From Chloroflexota bacterium (GTDB lineage: Bacteria > Chloroflexota > Anaerolineae > Anaerolineales > Villigracilaceae), in the NCBI GenBank assembly GCA_016235425.1, contig JACRLC010000045.1, positions 1 through 64,000 on the forward strand: a stretch of 64,000 nucleotides of DNA, written 5' to 3'. Position 1 is the first letter of the stretch; the number at the start of each line of letters is the position of its first letter. Under the pieces are notes generated by a model, which searched no databases, was not told the origin of the DNA, and worked only from the letters and a program-made list of their open reading frames with translations. This document shows positions 1-8,404 of the stretch, piece by piece. A program made the translations under genes and the position numbers.

Positions 1-2922
1 AAGAGACTGAATCATCTGGTGTTCGAGTGGACAAATCCCGAAAACGAAGACATCCGAACTCGCTATCCCGAAGTATCTAATGGGGCTACTTACGCACTTT
101 ATGTATTCTTCGACTATGACCAAGGGAAATTACAGGCTTGGCATGACGCTTATGTCAAGCTATTTGGGGATAATTTCTCACAAATGCTTACTAATGCGTT
201 CCTACAACCCGGCGCAACAACTATAAATCTATTTCTTGTGCGTCCCTTTCAACATCCTGAGGGTTCATTTTATACAGTAAACTCTTTCTTCGATCACCAA
301 TATCCTTTATACACAGGAGAGGATGACACGGTTAAAAACACACTTTATAGATTTGACGGCAAGGTGCTTGAGAACGCCGCATTTGATCCCTGCGATGAAT
401 ATTTAGGTATAAGTTGTTACAGTGGTCATGACGCGTATGATTACAACACACCACTTGGTTGGCCCATTCAGGCAGCAGCTTCTGGAAGAGTTGTAAATGT
501 CTTGACAGATACAAATACAGTTATTGTTGCACATGACAATAATCTGCTAACCTATTATATGCACCTTGATGTTGTCTATGTAGAGGAGGAAACCGATGTA
601 GAACAAGGAGATGCAATTGGGGAAGCAGGTAACAAAGGGACTGGCGGGGTACACTTGCACTTTGGTATACGCTATCAAGATAACGTTCAAAAGGATATCG
701 ATCCCTTTGGATGGTGGAGTTCCAATCCCGACCCATGGAGCGAATATCCAACATACGGACAAGTAAGTACGTGGTTATGGAAAGGCGATGAAGCTGGGGA
801 TGGCTACCTTACAGTAGATAATCAAGAAACTCAAGCACAATTATTTCTGAAACCAGAAACGACACCTCCCGACCCACCAAATATTGGCTGGCACCGCCTT
901 GTGTCAGGCTATCAAAACGAAGCCTGGTACACTTTTATGAATAAAAATACGGATACCTTTGCGTATTGGGGGATATGGGGTTCTACCATTGAACAACCCG
1001 GGGAGTATGTTGTACAGGCCTACTGGCCGGGCGATCCCGATACTAGCGACACTTGGTATCCCGCCACAAATGCTCGTTATACGCTTTACTTCAGCGAAAA
1101 CGGCGTGTTGCAAGAAACGACCTTATATGGCAACCAAATGACGAGCGCGAATCAATTCAATCCTTTGTGCAAAGTCCCTTATTTGGATGGAATTTGCCCC
1201 GAGGAACAAATTGCAAAATTTAATTTTGATGTAGGTGCTACCACCGTCATTCTATCTAATGTGGCTGGATACGATGATACGCAACATCAAAGAATACTCT
1301 TCTTTGACGCTATCCAATGGCATCTCGTGCCGCCTGCCCCTACCCCGACCCCCACAGCGACTCTTCTTCCTGCCCAAGGAATTACCATACCAATCATCCA
1401 AGGTAGTGATGACGGCGGCATAAATCCAACGGACCCATGCTACTTTTCTGTCACAGACAACGAAGTATATCTTGGAGCTTGTTTCAATGGTGAAGACATT
1501 ACAAGCGGTTTTCGCTTCCAGAATGTTCAGATCCCACGCAATGCAAACATTGAAAGCGCTTACTTAAATTTCACAGTGGATGGAACATACACAACGCCGA
1601 TTCAAGTTCAGATATACGGCGAAGCAAGCAGCAATCCATTAACATATACCGAGTCCAGCCCGCCCACAAACCGCCTAACAATGTTCCAGTCTGCCTTATG
1701 GAATATCACGGACACATGGGGACTCGGCGAACAGCGCAATACACCCGATTTGTCGCCTATTATTCAGGAAATTGTCAACCGCTCTGATTGGAATCCTGGT
1801 CAGCCAATTTCCATCATTGTCAAGAACGCTGGCTCCACGGATGTGCGTCGCGTCATAGGCTTTGAACGGGCAAGTTTTGATCCAAACTTGAAACCCGCCC
1901 AATTGGTGGTAACGTATAACCTCAACCCCACGCCCACTCCAACCGCCACGCTGATTAATTCCACGCCGCAACCTGTATTTACGCCTACATCCATTCCGCC
2001 CACTTTTACGCCTATTCCACCTACACCTGTCCCAACAGATCCACCTGCAGAAGTGCCCTGGATTTGTCGTGTGTGTGGAATTGGCTGTCCAGCCTCAGCG
2101 CAAAGATTAACAGCAAATGGAGCCGGGCTTTATGGAACCCCCACGCCTTACGCAACCACATCCACAATCGAACCTTCATCCCTGCGTATCGCGGAGGCAG
2201 TTGACCTGACAACCCTGCTCTATCGTGTTCGCGATGAAATCTTAAGCATAACACCTGAAGGCCAAAGATTAACCGACCTGTACTACACCTACATCCCCAA
2301 TATTGTGCAGGTCCTCATGGCGCACCCAGAACTATCCGATCAAAGCCTCGAAATGATGAATCTTTTCGTCCCACCATTACAGGCTCTATTGGATGGAAAC
2401 GGAGATACAACAATCATCACATCCGAACAAGTAGCAGGTCTTCAATCCTTCCTGAATGCTTTAGTTGAATATGGCGACCCCGAACTTCAAGACGCGATTT
2501 TGTCCGAATTGGAACGCCGTCCGCTTGAATCCATGATTGACATGACTATGAACGAAGCCTGGAGACACGTCAACGGTTACCAGCTTGAATGGCTGCCGCC
2601 CATCAGCAATTCAAATCCATACGGCGCACAACAGGGAAGTGCGATTCCTGTCAAATTCACTGTAACTGATTTTGAAGGCAATTTCGTTGTTGACGAATCC
2701 TTGACTTTGCAAATCCTCGATTCCAACGGGAATGTAGTTGTTGGCCCAATCCAGGTAAGCAGCAATCCCAACAATGGAATAAAGATTCAAGGAAACCAGT
2801 ATCACTATAACTTCAAGACCAAAGACCTGCTTGCAGGTTCATACACCCTGCAAGTGACGTACAACTCTTTGGATGGAGCGCTGTCAGAATCAAGATCAAT
2901 TATCCTGACGAAGAAAAAGTAG
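1..2922 (+). CDS. Secreted multidomain protein with M23 (LytM-type) peptidase domain, 5' partial
   Basis: The frame is open to the left edge, so the true start lies outside the window; the first possible internal start is GTG at 19 (numbering below is from there, 967 aa). Residues about 130-220 form an M23 metallopeptidase domain: HxxxD zinc motif (H137, D141) and the HLH motif at 212-214, with typical Gly-rich strands. Peptidases of this family cut peptidoglycan cross-bridges or other Gly-rich peptides outside the cell. After it come a CBM/jelly-roll-like segment (about 290-435), a Pro/Thr linker, a DNRLRE-like beta domain (about 465-635), a second Pro/Thr linker, a Cys-containing helical region (about 685-850) and a C-terminal PxKF-type beta domain with the motif IPVKF and a YHYNFKT strand. 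The linkers point to a cell-surface protein. Its substrate is not evident. M23 assignment is firm; the other domain names are tentative. Confidence 0.85.
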   Translation, partial: KRLNHLVFEWTNPENEDIRTRYPEVSNGATYALYVFFDYDQGKLQAWHDAYVKLFGDNFSQMLTNAFLQPGATTINLFLVRPFQHPEGSFYTVNSFFDHQYPLYTGEDDTVKNTLYRFDGKVLENAAFDPCDEYLGISCYSGHDAYDYNTPLGWPIQAAASGRVVNVLTDTNTVIVAHDNNLLTYYMHLDVVYVEEETDVEQGDAIGEAGNKGTGGVHLHFGIRYQDNVQKDIDPFGWWSSNPDPWSEYPTYGQVSTWLWKGDEAGDGYLTVDNQETQAQLFLKPETTPPDPPNIGWHRLVSGYQNEAWYTFMNKNTDTFAYWGIWGSTIEQPGEYVVQAYWPGDPDTSDTWYPATNARYTLYFSENGVLQETTLYGNQMTSANQFNPLCKVPYLDGICPEEQIAKFNFDVGATTVILSNVAGYDDTQHQRILFFDAIQWHLVPPAPTPTPTATLLPAQGITIPIIQGSDDGGINPTDPCYFSVTDNEVYLGACFNGEDITSGFRFQNVQIPRNANIESAYLNFTVDGTYTTPIQVQIYGEASSNPLTYTESSPPTNRLTMFQSALWNITDTWGLGEQRNTPDLSPIIQEIVNRSDWNPGQPISIIVKNAGSTDVRRVIGFERASFDPNLKPAQLVVTYNLNPTPTPTATLINSTPQPVFTPTSIPPTFTPIPPTPVPTDPPAEVPWICRVCGIGCPASAQRLTANGAGLYGTPTPYATTSTIEPSSLRIAEAVDLTTLLYRVRDEILSITPEGQRLTDLYYTYIPNIVQVLMAHPELSDQSLEMMNLFVPPLQALLDGNGDTTIITSEQVAGLQSFLNALVEYGDPELQDAILSELERRPLESMIDMTMNEAWRHVNGYQLEWLPPISNSNPYGAQQGSAIPVKFTVTDFEGNFVVDESLTLQILDSNGNVVVGPIQVSSNPNNGIKIQGNQYHYNFKTKDLLAGSYTLQVTYNSLDGALSESRSIILTKKK

Positions 2923-2926
2923 TTTC

Positions 2927-2960
2927 AAAAAGGTGCTGGCTATTTAGCCAGCACCTTTTT
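2927..2960. terminator. Bidirectional intrinsic terminator
   Basis: An 11-12 bp stem (arms AAGGTGCTGGC and GCCAGCACCTT) with a 6-base loop is flanked by A-run and T-run. It lies between the stop codons of the convergent M23 gene and valS and can end both transcripts. Confidence 0.9.
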
Positions 2961-2968
2961 GATTCAAT

Positions 2969-5740
2969 CTACTTCAACTGCGCCTTGATCTTCTCCGCAG
3001 TCTCTTTGTACCCTGCGAGTTTCTCGCGCTCTTTGGCAACGACAGGCACGGGAGCCTTGTTGGCGAAATCACTGCCGAGCAACTTTTCCAAACGCTCGAT
3101 GTGGGATTGGGACTCCTTCAATTCTTTCTCGAGGCGCGACTTTTCCCCGGCGAGGTCAACCATGCCAGCGAGTGGGAGATAGATTTCAACAGAACCCACC
3201 ACGAGGACAATTGCGTCTTTGGGTTTCTCCGTTAGCGATTGGAGATTTGAGATTTGAGATTGGTCGAGCCCTGCGAGAGCCGCAAGGATCGCTGATTGTT
3301 CTTTCAGCAAGGCGGTCTTTTCATTGCTGACGATTGTAGCGGCGATGCGTTTGCCCGGAGCAACGTTCTTCTCCGCGCGCAAGTTGCGAATCGAGCGAAC
3401 AATTTCCTGGATCAACGCGAAATCCGCCATTTTGGATTCTTCCCAGCCTTCGGGTTCGCGCGGTTCAGGCCAGCGCGCCACAATCAAAGCGTCAGGCCAT
3501 GCGGAAGCGAGATTGGAGATTGGAGATTGGAGGATTGCGGTACGCAAGTGGCCCCAAAGCTCTTCGGTCACGAACGGCGTGAACGGGTGAAGCAATCGCA
3601 GGGAGATGTCGAGCACCCGCGCCAGTGTTTCTGCAGTGCGATAAGCCACACCTGCACTTGCGCCAGGTGCAAGTGTAGGCGATCTGCCATCTGCCATTTG
3701 CCCCTTCGCGATTTCCACGTACCAGTCCGCAAAGTCAGACCAGAAGAATTCATAGATTTGCCGTCCTGCTTCGCCATACTGGAAGGTCTGGAAAAGTCGC
3801 TCCACGTCGCGGACGAGGTTTTGTAGGCGCGCCCAAATCCAGGAGTCTGCAAGCGTCCACTCGATCGTCTTCTGTCCACCGTCCACGGTCTGTTGCCCAT
3901 CGTCAAGGCTTCCGATTGCATTAATCACAAACCTCCCCGCGTTCCAAACCTTGTTGGCGAAGTTGCGATTCGCTTCCACTTTGCTGAGACTGAGATTCGT
4001 ATCGTTGCCGGGGGTCGCGCCCACGAGCAGCGTAAATCGCAACGCGTCCGTGCCAAGTTCGTCCATGACAGTGAGGGGGTCAATCACGTTGCCATAAGTC
4101 TTCGACATCTTGCGTCCGTGTTCATCGCGCACGAGGCCGTGCAGATACACGGTGTGGAACGGAACCTGTCCCGTGTATTCGAGGCCGCTCATAATCATGC
4201 GCGCCACCCAGAAGAACAAAATGTCATAGCCCGTCTCCATGTAGGAGGTGGGATAGAAATATTTGTAATCGGGCGTTTCGTCGGGCCAGCCCAGCGTGGA
4301 GAACGGCCACAGACCTGAGGAGAACCACGTGTCGAGCACGTCGTCATCCTGATGGATATTCTTCGAATGACAAGTTGCGCACTCGGTCGGGCCTTCGCGG
4401 CTCACGGTCTGGTGGTTGTTCTCGCAGTACCACACAGGGATGCGGTGTCCCCACCAAAGCTGACGGCTGATGCACCAGTCCTTGATGTTCTCGAGCCAGT
4501 TGTAATAGACCTTCTCGAATCGTTCAGGCACGATCTTGATGCGGCCATCCCTCACGGCTTCGAGCGCGGCTTTCGCGAGCGGTTCGATCTTCACGAACCA
4601 CTGCGTCGAGATCATCGGCTCGACAATTTCACCGCCGCGCTGCGAGCGCGGAATGGTTGTCATGTATTTTTCTTCCTTGATGACGAGACCCGCGGCCTTC
4701 ATATCGGCCCAGAGATTTTTCCGCGCCTCGAATCTATCTTGACCTTTGTACTGGCCGCCGTTTTCATTCACTCGCGCCGCCTCATCCAATACCGAGATGA
4801 TCGGCAGGTTGTGACGCTGCGCGATGGCATAGTCATTCGGGTCGTGACCTGGGGTGATCTTGAGAGCGCCCGTGCCGAATTCCATGCTCACATATTCATC
4901 GGCAATGACGGGGATCTCGCGCCCAAGCATGGGTACGACCACTTTTTTGCCAATATATTTTTTGTAGCGCTCATCCTCGGGATGCACGGCTACGGCTGTA
5001 TCACCAAGGATGGTCTCGGGACGGATCGTTGCTACGGGGATATATTCCCCATCCGTAGGGGCGGATCGCGATCCGCCCTTACCCGAACCCGCGATCATAT
5101 ATTTGAAGTAGCAGAGCGTCGCTTCTTCTTCGCTATATTCCACTTCCAGATCTGAGACGGCGGTCTTCAACCCTGGCGACCAGTTGATTAAACGCGGGCC
5201 GCGGTAGATGAGTCCCTTTTCATAGAGGCGGACAAATGCCTCTCGGACTGCCCGGCTCAGCCCATCGTCCAGAGTGAAGCGTTCACGGGACCAATCACAC
5301 GACGCGCCAAGTCGTCGAATCTGCTCGGTGATGATGCTCCCGTACTTGTGCTTCCATTCCCAGGTTCGCTTTACGAATTCCTCGCGGCCAAGTTCTTCGC
5401 GCGTCACTTCTTCTGTTTTTAGCAAGTGGCGTTCCACCATCAACTGCGTGGCGATACCGGCATGATCAGACCCCGGAACCCATAGCGCGGAGAAACCTTT
5501 CATGCGGTGGTAGCGGATCATCAAATCCTCCACGCTGACAAACATGGCATGGCCGAGGTGCAGTTCGCCCGTCACATTCGGCGGCGGGATGGAAATGACG
5601 AACGGCCTCACCGTCGGGTCGAAGCCGGGCTGGTTCGGGTCGTTGTGCGGCTTGAAGTAACCGCCCGCCTCCCACATCGCGTAGATGCGGGATTCGGTGG
5701 ATTTGAAATCGTAGGCTTTGGGTAATTCGTGTTTGGTCAT
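2969..5740 (-). CDS. valS: Valine--tRNA ligase
   Basis: Cytoplasmic class I aminoacyl-tRNA synthetase that charges tRNA-Val. The HIGH motif is HLGH at residues 61-64 and the KMSKT signature lies near residue 545; between them is the CP1 editing domain (ATIRPETILGD, GTGALKITPGHDPNDY). The C-terminus (about 865-920) is the usual ValRS coiled-coil arm. At 923 aa the length is normal. The start overlaps the stop of the upstream esterase gene by 4 bases, and both are under the valine T-box at 6676-6979. Unusual: at least four dispersed repeats are embedded in frame (about residues 219-228, 687-698, 735-745 and 824-835), with a possible fifth at 612-625. None breaks the frame or a catalytic motif. 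Confidence 0.97.
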   Translation of the reverse strand: MTKHELPKAYDFKSTESRIYAMWEAGGYFKPHNDPNQPGFDPTVRPFVISIPPPNVTGELHLGHAMFVSVEDLMIRYHRMKGFSALWVPGSDHAGIATQLMVERHLLKTEEVTREELGREEFVKRTWEWKHKYGSIITEQIRRLGASCDWSRERFTLDDGLSRAVREAFVRLYEKGLIYRGPRLINWSPGLKTAVSDLEVEYSEEEATLCYFKYMIAGSGKGGSRSAPTDGEYIPVATIRPETILGDTAVAVHPEDERYKKYIGKKVVVPMLGREIPVIADEYVSMEFGTGALKITPGHDPNDYAIAQRHNLPIISVLDEAARVNENGGQYKGQDRFEARKNLWADMKAAGLVIKEEKYMTTIPRSQRGGEIVEPMISTQWFVKIEPLAKAALEAVRDGRIKIVPERFEKVYYNWLENIKDWCISRQLWWGHRIPVWYCENNHQTVSREGPTECATCHSKNIHQDDDVLDTWFSSGLWPFSTLGWPDETPDYKYFYPTSYMETGYDILFFWVARMIMSGLEYTGQVPFHTVYLHGLVRDEHGRKMSKTYGNVIDPLTVMDELGTDALRFTLLVGATPGNDTNLSLSKVEANRNFANKVWNAGRFVINAIGSLDDGQQTVDGGQKTIEWTLADSWIWARLQNLVRDVERLFQTFQYGEAGRQIYEFFWSDFADWYVEIAKGQMADGRSPTLAPGASAGVAYRTAETLARVLDISLRLLHPFTPFVTEELWGHLRTAILQSPISNLASAWPDALIVARWPEPREPEGWEESKMADFALIQEIVRSIRNLRAEKNVAPGKRIAATIVSNEKTALLKEQSAILAALAGLDQSQISNLQSLTEKPKDAIVLVVGSVEIYLPLAGMVDLAGEKSRLEKELKESQSHIERLEKLLGSDFANKAPVPVVAKEREKLAGYKETAEKIKAQLK
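3234..3268. repeat. In-frame GATTTGAGATT-type tandem repeat in valS
   Basis: Short units GATTGGAGATTTGAGATTT repeat in tandem and encode SQISNLQS on the minus strand, close to the anticodon-binding/coiled-coil junction. The same word recurs at 3505-3535 and a related word fills the spacer at 37464-37530. Confidence 0.7.
3505..3535. repeat. In-frame GATTGGA tandem repeat in valS
   Basis: Three tandem GAGATTG/GATTGGA units encode LQSPISNL on the minus strand. They are closely related to the repeat at 3234-3268 in the same gene. The frame is kept. Confidence 0.7.
3647..3681. repeat. Near-palindromic repeat inside valS, shared with 21389-21418
   Basis: Arms CACCTGCACTTG and CAGGTGCAAGTG around GCG form a 12-bp imperfect hairpin that encodes LAPGASAG within valS. 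About 30 bases recur identically, in opposite orientation, just upstream of comEC. Confidence 0.85.
5055..5082. repeat. Perfect palindrome in frame inside valS editing domain
   Basis: GGGCGGATCGCGATCCGCCC is a perfect 20-base palindrome framed by GTAG and TTAC. It encodes KGGSRSAP in the CP1 editing domain at about residues 219-228, probably a surface loop. Confidence 0.85.
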
Positions 5741-6675
5741 TCGTGCTCCTTGAAAATAAAACCAATGGCCTGGTCAAATAGCTTTTCGAAATCAGATGGG
5801 AATTCGTGTCCCAGATCCGGGTAAACTTCCTCGGCGAATTGAATCCAGTTTTCCTTCAGGACGCCCTGGATTTCCCTGATGGTATCCAGGCTGTTGTCCT
5901 TTTCTCCGGTGATGAAGTAGCCGCGTACCGATCGCGCCTCCCGCGCCAGGGGAGCCAGGGAAGCCGGTCTGAATATGTAAGCGGCAACGCCGATGAAACC
6001 GCGCGCGCCCACTTTCCCGCTCAGGGCGGTGTAAGCCGAGAGTCCGCCTCCCTGCGAGAAGCCGCCGACGACAATTCGACTGCGGTCAATGTCGTACGTC
6101 TTCGCGATCTCCTCGAAGTGGAAGAGGATATCTGCAAGCCCCCGGTCGTTATCGTCCCAGGAATAACTGCCCGGAAAAAGCGCCTGCATGGATTGCGGAG
6201 ACAGCACCAGCCAGCCGCGTTGACGCGCAACATCCCAGCGTTCAAGATTGTAATCCTTGTGCCCGTTGCGACCGTGCAAGGCAATCAGCAACGGGAGTGC
6301 GCGTGACGTGTCGTCCGGCACAAGCAGGGCGCGATCCGGTTGGATGTGCTTTTGCATCTCGAGGCACTTTTGGTCCGACTCTGCCATGAGACGTTTGAAC
6401 TCCGGCAGGTCGCACACGGCATCGAGGTCGCTATCGCCGAATTGATCCTCCGCCCACCAGAGGCCTGAATCCAGTCCCTGCTGGAAAACGGAAATGACAT
6501 CGTCTGCGCGTCCGCACAGACTCAGCAGGCACATCTTCCAAAAGGTGGTGCGGGCCGATTGCTCCGGGAAGCGGTCAGCATTCAGCTCGACAAGATGAAG
6601 AGCATCAACATACTTGCCTTCCGTGTAGAAAACCATCATTTCGTCAGTCAATTTTTGAAAAGCGACCTTGTCCAT
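5737..6675 (-). CDS. Alpha/beta-hydrolase, carboxylesterase/dienelactone-hydrolase type, with N-terminal helical domain
   Basis: The first ~110 residues are helical and TPR-like; residues about 120-310 form an alpha/beta-hydrolase of the phospholipase/carboxylesterase group. Visible are the oxyanion segment LIALHGRNG, the nucleophile elbow GFSQGG, an acid in GEKDNS and the catalytic His in DLGHEFP. It has no signal peptide, so it should be cytoplasmic, acting on a small ester. The ATG follows GGAG at suitable distance. The gene is the first cistron behind the valine T-box and overlaps the start of valS by 4 bases, so it is co-regulated with tRNA-Val charging. The substrate and the reason for the pairing are unknown. 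Confidence 0.85.
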   Translation of the reverse strand: MDKVAFQKLTDEMMVFYTEGKYVDALHLVELNADRFPEQSARTTFWKMCLLSLCGRADDVISVFQQGLDSGLWWAEDQFGDSDLDAVCDLPEFKRLMAESDQKCLEMQKHIQPDRALLVPDDTSRALPLLIALHGRNGHKDYNLERWDVARQRGWLVLSPQSMQALFPGSYSWDDNDRGLADILFHFEEIAKTYDIDRSRIVVGGFSQGGGLSAYTALSGKVGARGFIGVAAYIFRPASLAPLAREARSVRGYFITGEKDNSLDTIREIQGVLKENWIQFAEEVYPDLGHEFPSDFEKLFDQAIGFIFKEHE

Positions 6676-6687
6676 GTAGACTCCATA

Positions 6688-6731
6688 TTAAACAAAACAC
6701 GCCTCGTCCATCATGAGGACGACAGGCGTGT
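6688..6731 (-). terminator. T-box regulated terminator
   Basis: On the minus strand ACACGCC and GGCGTGT plus TCGTCC and GGACGA pair into a long stem, followed by TTTTGTTT. It overlaps the 3' side of the T-box antiterminator, as expected for the regulated terminator. Confidence 0.9.
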
Positions 6732-6756
6732 CGCGGTACCACCTCAATTCATTTTC

Positions 6757-6795
6757 TCAAACACAAAGGACACGAAGTACACAAAGGTTTAAGAA
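6757..6795. repeat. Dispersed repeat inserted in the T-box leader
   Basis: The segment with CACAAAGGACACGAAG and flanking AAAC/GTTT belongs to a repeat type common in many bacterial genomes. Here it separates T-box Stem I/III from the antiterminator. Confidence 0.7.
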
Positions 6796-6985
6796 AATGC
6801 ACTCGGCGACTGACGTGTTCATCAGTCCATGCTGTAACGGGCATTCCCGTGCCGTTCTACTTTCGCAGGGATTTCTTCGGCAGAGTCATCAGACGACTTC
6901 GGCGGCTTTTTGCTGTGGAAGTTTCCAGCCGATGACTTCCTTCTCTATCAGCATACGGCTCACGTACTACTTCTGAATGGTTGGG

Positions 6986-7014
6986 ATTATACGCGCTGAG
7001 GCGGGGAGAGTCAA
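6986..7014 (-). promoter_or_regulatory. Sigma-70 type promoter of the T-box/valS operon
   Basis: On the minus strand TTGACT (7009-7014) and TATAAT (6986-6991) are separated by 17 bases. The predicted start at about 6979 fits the beginning of T-box Stem I. Confidence 0.85.
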
Positions 7015-7075
7015 GAAATTGATTGATGCTATACTTGCCGCCACCCTGAAATACAAAAAGGATATCAAAATTAAC

Positions 7076-7837
7076 ATGCTCTCTGGCCTTGACTTTCTAC
7101 TCGTCGCCCTCGCCGCGCTGGCGGCTGGAGCTGTCAACGCGCTCGCAGGCGGCGGGACTCTCATTACCTTCCCCATGCTCACCGCGGTGGGAGTCCCTGC
7201 TGTGGCGGCAAACATCACGAACACCGTGGCACTCTGTCCAGGCTATTTCGGCGGGACACTTGCTCAATGGAATGATTTGCGCGGACAAAAAGGTCAGTTG
7301 TGGCTGATCGTGCCTGCGAGTATCCTCGGTGGAGTGCTTGGCGGGTTTCTTTTGTTGCAAACGGGGGAAAAGTTGTTCAAGGATTTGGTTCCCTATCTGA
7401 TTTTGCTGGCTTCAGGATTGCTCGCGATTCAAGACCCCGTCCGCGCGTGGTTGATGCGGCGCATGGGAGAACATCACAGTGCAAATCTGCAAAAACTGAC
7501 ATGGCTCCCTGTCGGCCTGGCTTCGATTTATGGAGGGTATTTCGGAGCAGGTCTGAGTGTGATTGTGTTGTCCGCGCTGGGCTTGACGCTCGAAGATACA
7601 CTCACGCGGCTCAACGCGCTGAAACAGGCGGTCGCGTTCAGCGTCAATGTGGCAGCGGCGATATTCTTTCTTTTTTCTGGACAGGTAGTTTGGTCCGCGG
7701 TACTGGTGATGGCGGTCGGCGCGTTGATCGGCGGGACGCTGGGCGGAAAACTCGCGGGCAGAATCAAACCGTCCACGCTGAGGTGGACGGTTGTAACGAT
7801 CGGCGTGATCGTGGCGATCATTTACCTTGTAAGGTGA
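7076..7837 (+). CDS. TSUP/TauE-SafE family membrane permease
   Basis: A 253-residue, mostly hydrophobic protein with about eight membrane segments. The N-terminal half has the family signature [16 protein letters not shown] followed by [15 protein letters not shown]; a second copy of the repeat begins near [23 protein letters not shown] proteins export or import sulfite, sulfoacetate or other small organosulfur anions; the substrate here cannot be told. The frame is open back to 6977, but the ATG at 7076 starts a normal first membrane helix and the upstream part overlaps the divergent T-box promoter, so 7076 is preferred. Its stop codon lies inside a palindrome that also carries the stop of convergent cobU. 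Confidence 0.88.
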   Translation: MLSGLDFLLVALAALAAGAVNALAGGGTLITFPMLTAVGVPAVAANITNTVALCPGYFGGTLAQWNDLRGQKGQLWLIVPASILGGVLGGFLLLQTGEKLFKDLVPYLILLASGLLAIQDPVRAWLMRRMGEHHSANLQKLTWLPVGLASIYGGYFGAGLSVIVLSALGLTLEDTLTRLNALKQAVAFSVNVAAAIFFLFSGQVVWSAVLVMAVGALIGGTLGGKLAGRIKPSTLRWTVVTIGVIVAIIYLVR

Positions 7838-7846
7838 CAGTCACCT
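7832..7846. repeat. Palindrome supplying both convergent stop codons
   Basis: AGGTGACAGTCACCT reads TGA on both strands. The plus-strand TGA ends the permease gene and the minus-strand TGA ends cobU. Related words occur at 19778-19843, 49080-49122 and 57667-57699. Confidence 0.85.
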
Positions 7847-8404
7847 GTTCTTGAACTGCTGTATCGGCACGGGGATTCCCGCCACCATCCAGTAGACTTC
7901 CTCCGCTTCTTTCGCGAGACTTTGATTTGCCCAGCCGAGCAGGTCTCGGTAAATGCGACCGACGGGATACGGCGGGACGAGTCCCTGGCCGACTTCGTTC
8001 GAGACAATGACCCAATGCGCGGGAATGGCCTGGATCGCTTCGAGCAATTTCGCGATTTCAGCTTCGACAAGTTTCGTCGCCGCCGATTCATCAGGGTTAT
8101 CCAAATCGGACGCGGCTTGCAGGGCGAGATTTGACACCAGTAATGTGACACAATCCAGCAAAATAAAATCCGCCGAGGGAGGATGGGAGAGCAGGGAATC
8201 TCCAATGTTTGATGAAAGTTCCAGCGTCTGCCAGTTGATGGGGCGTTTTTGCCGGTGCGCGGCGATGCGCGTCTGCATTTCATCGTCGAGGGCCTGCGCG
8301 GTGGCAATATAGCAGACCTGCCCGTCCTGCGCCGCGGCGAGACGCTCGGCAAAATTGGATTTTCCACTGCGCGCGCCGCCGAGGATGAACGTCAACCTAC
8401 CCAT
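7841..8404 (-). CDS. cobU: Adenosylcobinamide kinase / adenosylcobinamide-phosphate guanylyltransferase
   Basis: Bifunctional enzyme that phosphorylates adenosylcobinamide and attaches GMP to give AdoCbi-GDP, the substrate of CobS. The P-loop GGARSGKS is at residues 9-16, the guanylylated-His region is AHRQKRP, and the conserved SNEVGQGLVP and GRIYRDLLGWANQ segments follow. The length of 187 aa is typical. It is the last gene of the B12 operon and overlaps the upstream cobQ stop by 8 bases. Its own stop lies in the shared palindrome at 7832-7846. Confidence 0.95.
   Translation of the reverse strand: MGRLTFILGGARSGKSNFAERLAAAQDGQVCYIATAQALDDEMQTRIAAHRQKRPINWQTLELSSNIGDSLLSHPPSADFILLDCVTLLVSNLALQAASDLDNPDESAATKLVEAEIAKLLEAIQAIPAHWVIVSNEVGQGLVPPYPVGRIYRDLLGWANQSLAKEAEEVYWMVAGIPVPIQQFKNR

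Larger units (their letters stand above)
6676..6979 (-). promoter_or_regulatory. Valine T-box riboswitch leader
   Basis: The minus strand holds the T-box core AGGTGGTACCGCG (6732-6744), followed by a terminator hairpin. Upstream, the Stem I base helix can be formed by 6955-6964 and 6848-6855 (GCCGU with ACGGC, CGUG with CACG, one bulged A). Directly 5' of the second strand is GUA (6858-6860), which fits a valine specifier codon and agrees with the downstream valS. Uncharged tRNA-Val should stabilise the antiterminator and switch on the esterase-valS operon. A dispersed repeat (6757-6795) sits between the Stem I/III part and the antiterminator. The T-box call is firm; the specifier is a manual fold. 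Confidence 0.93.

Noticed and set aside
4352-5155. 267-codon plus-strand frame opposite valS
   Set aside because: Antisense shadow in GC-rich coding sequence; valS is unambiguous.
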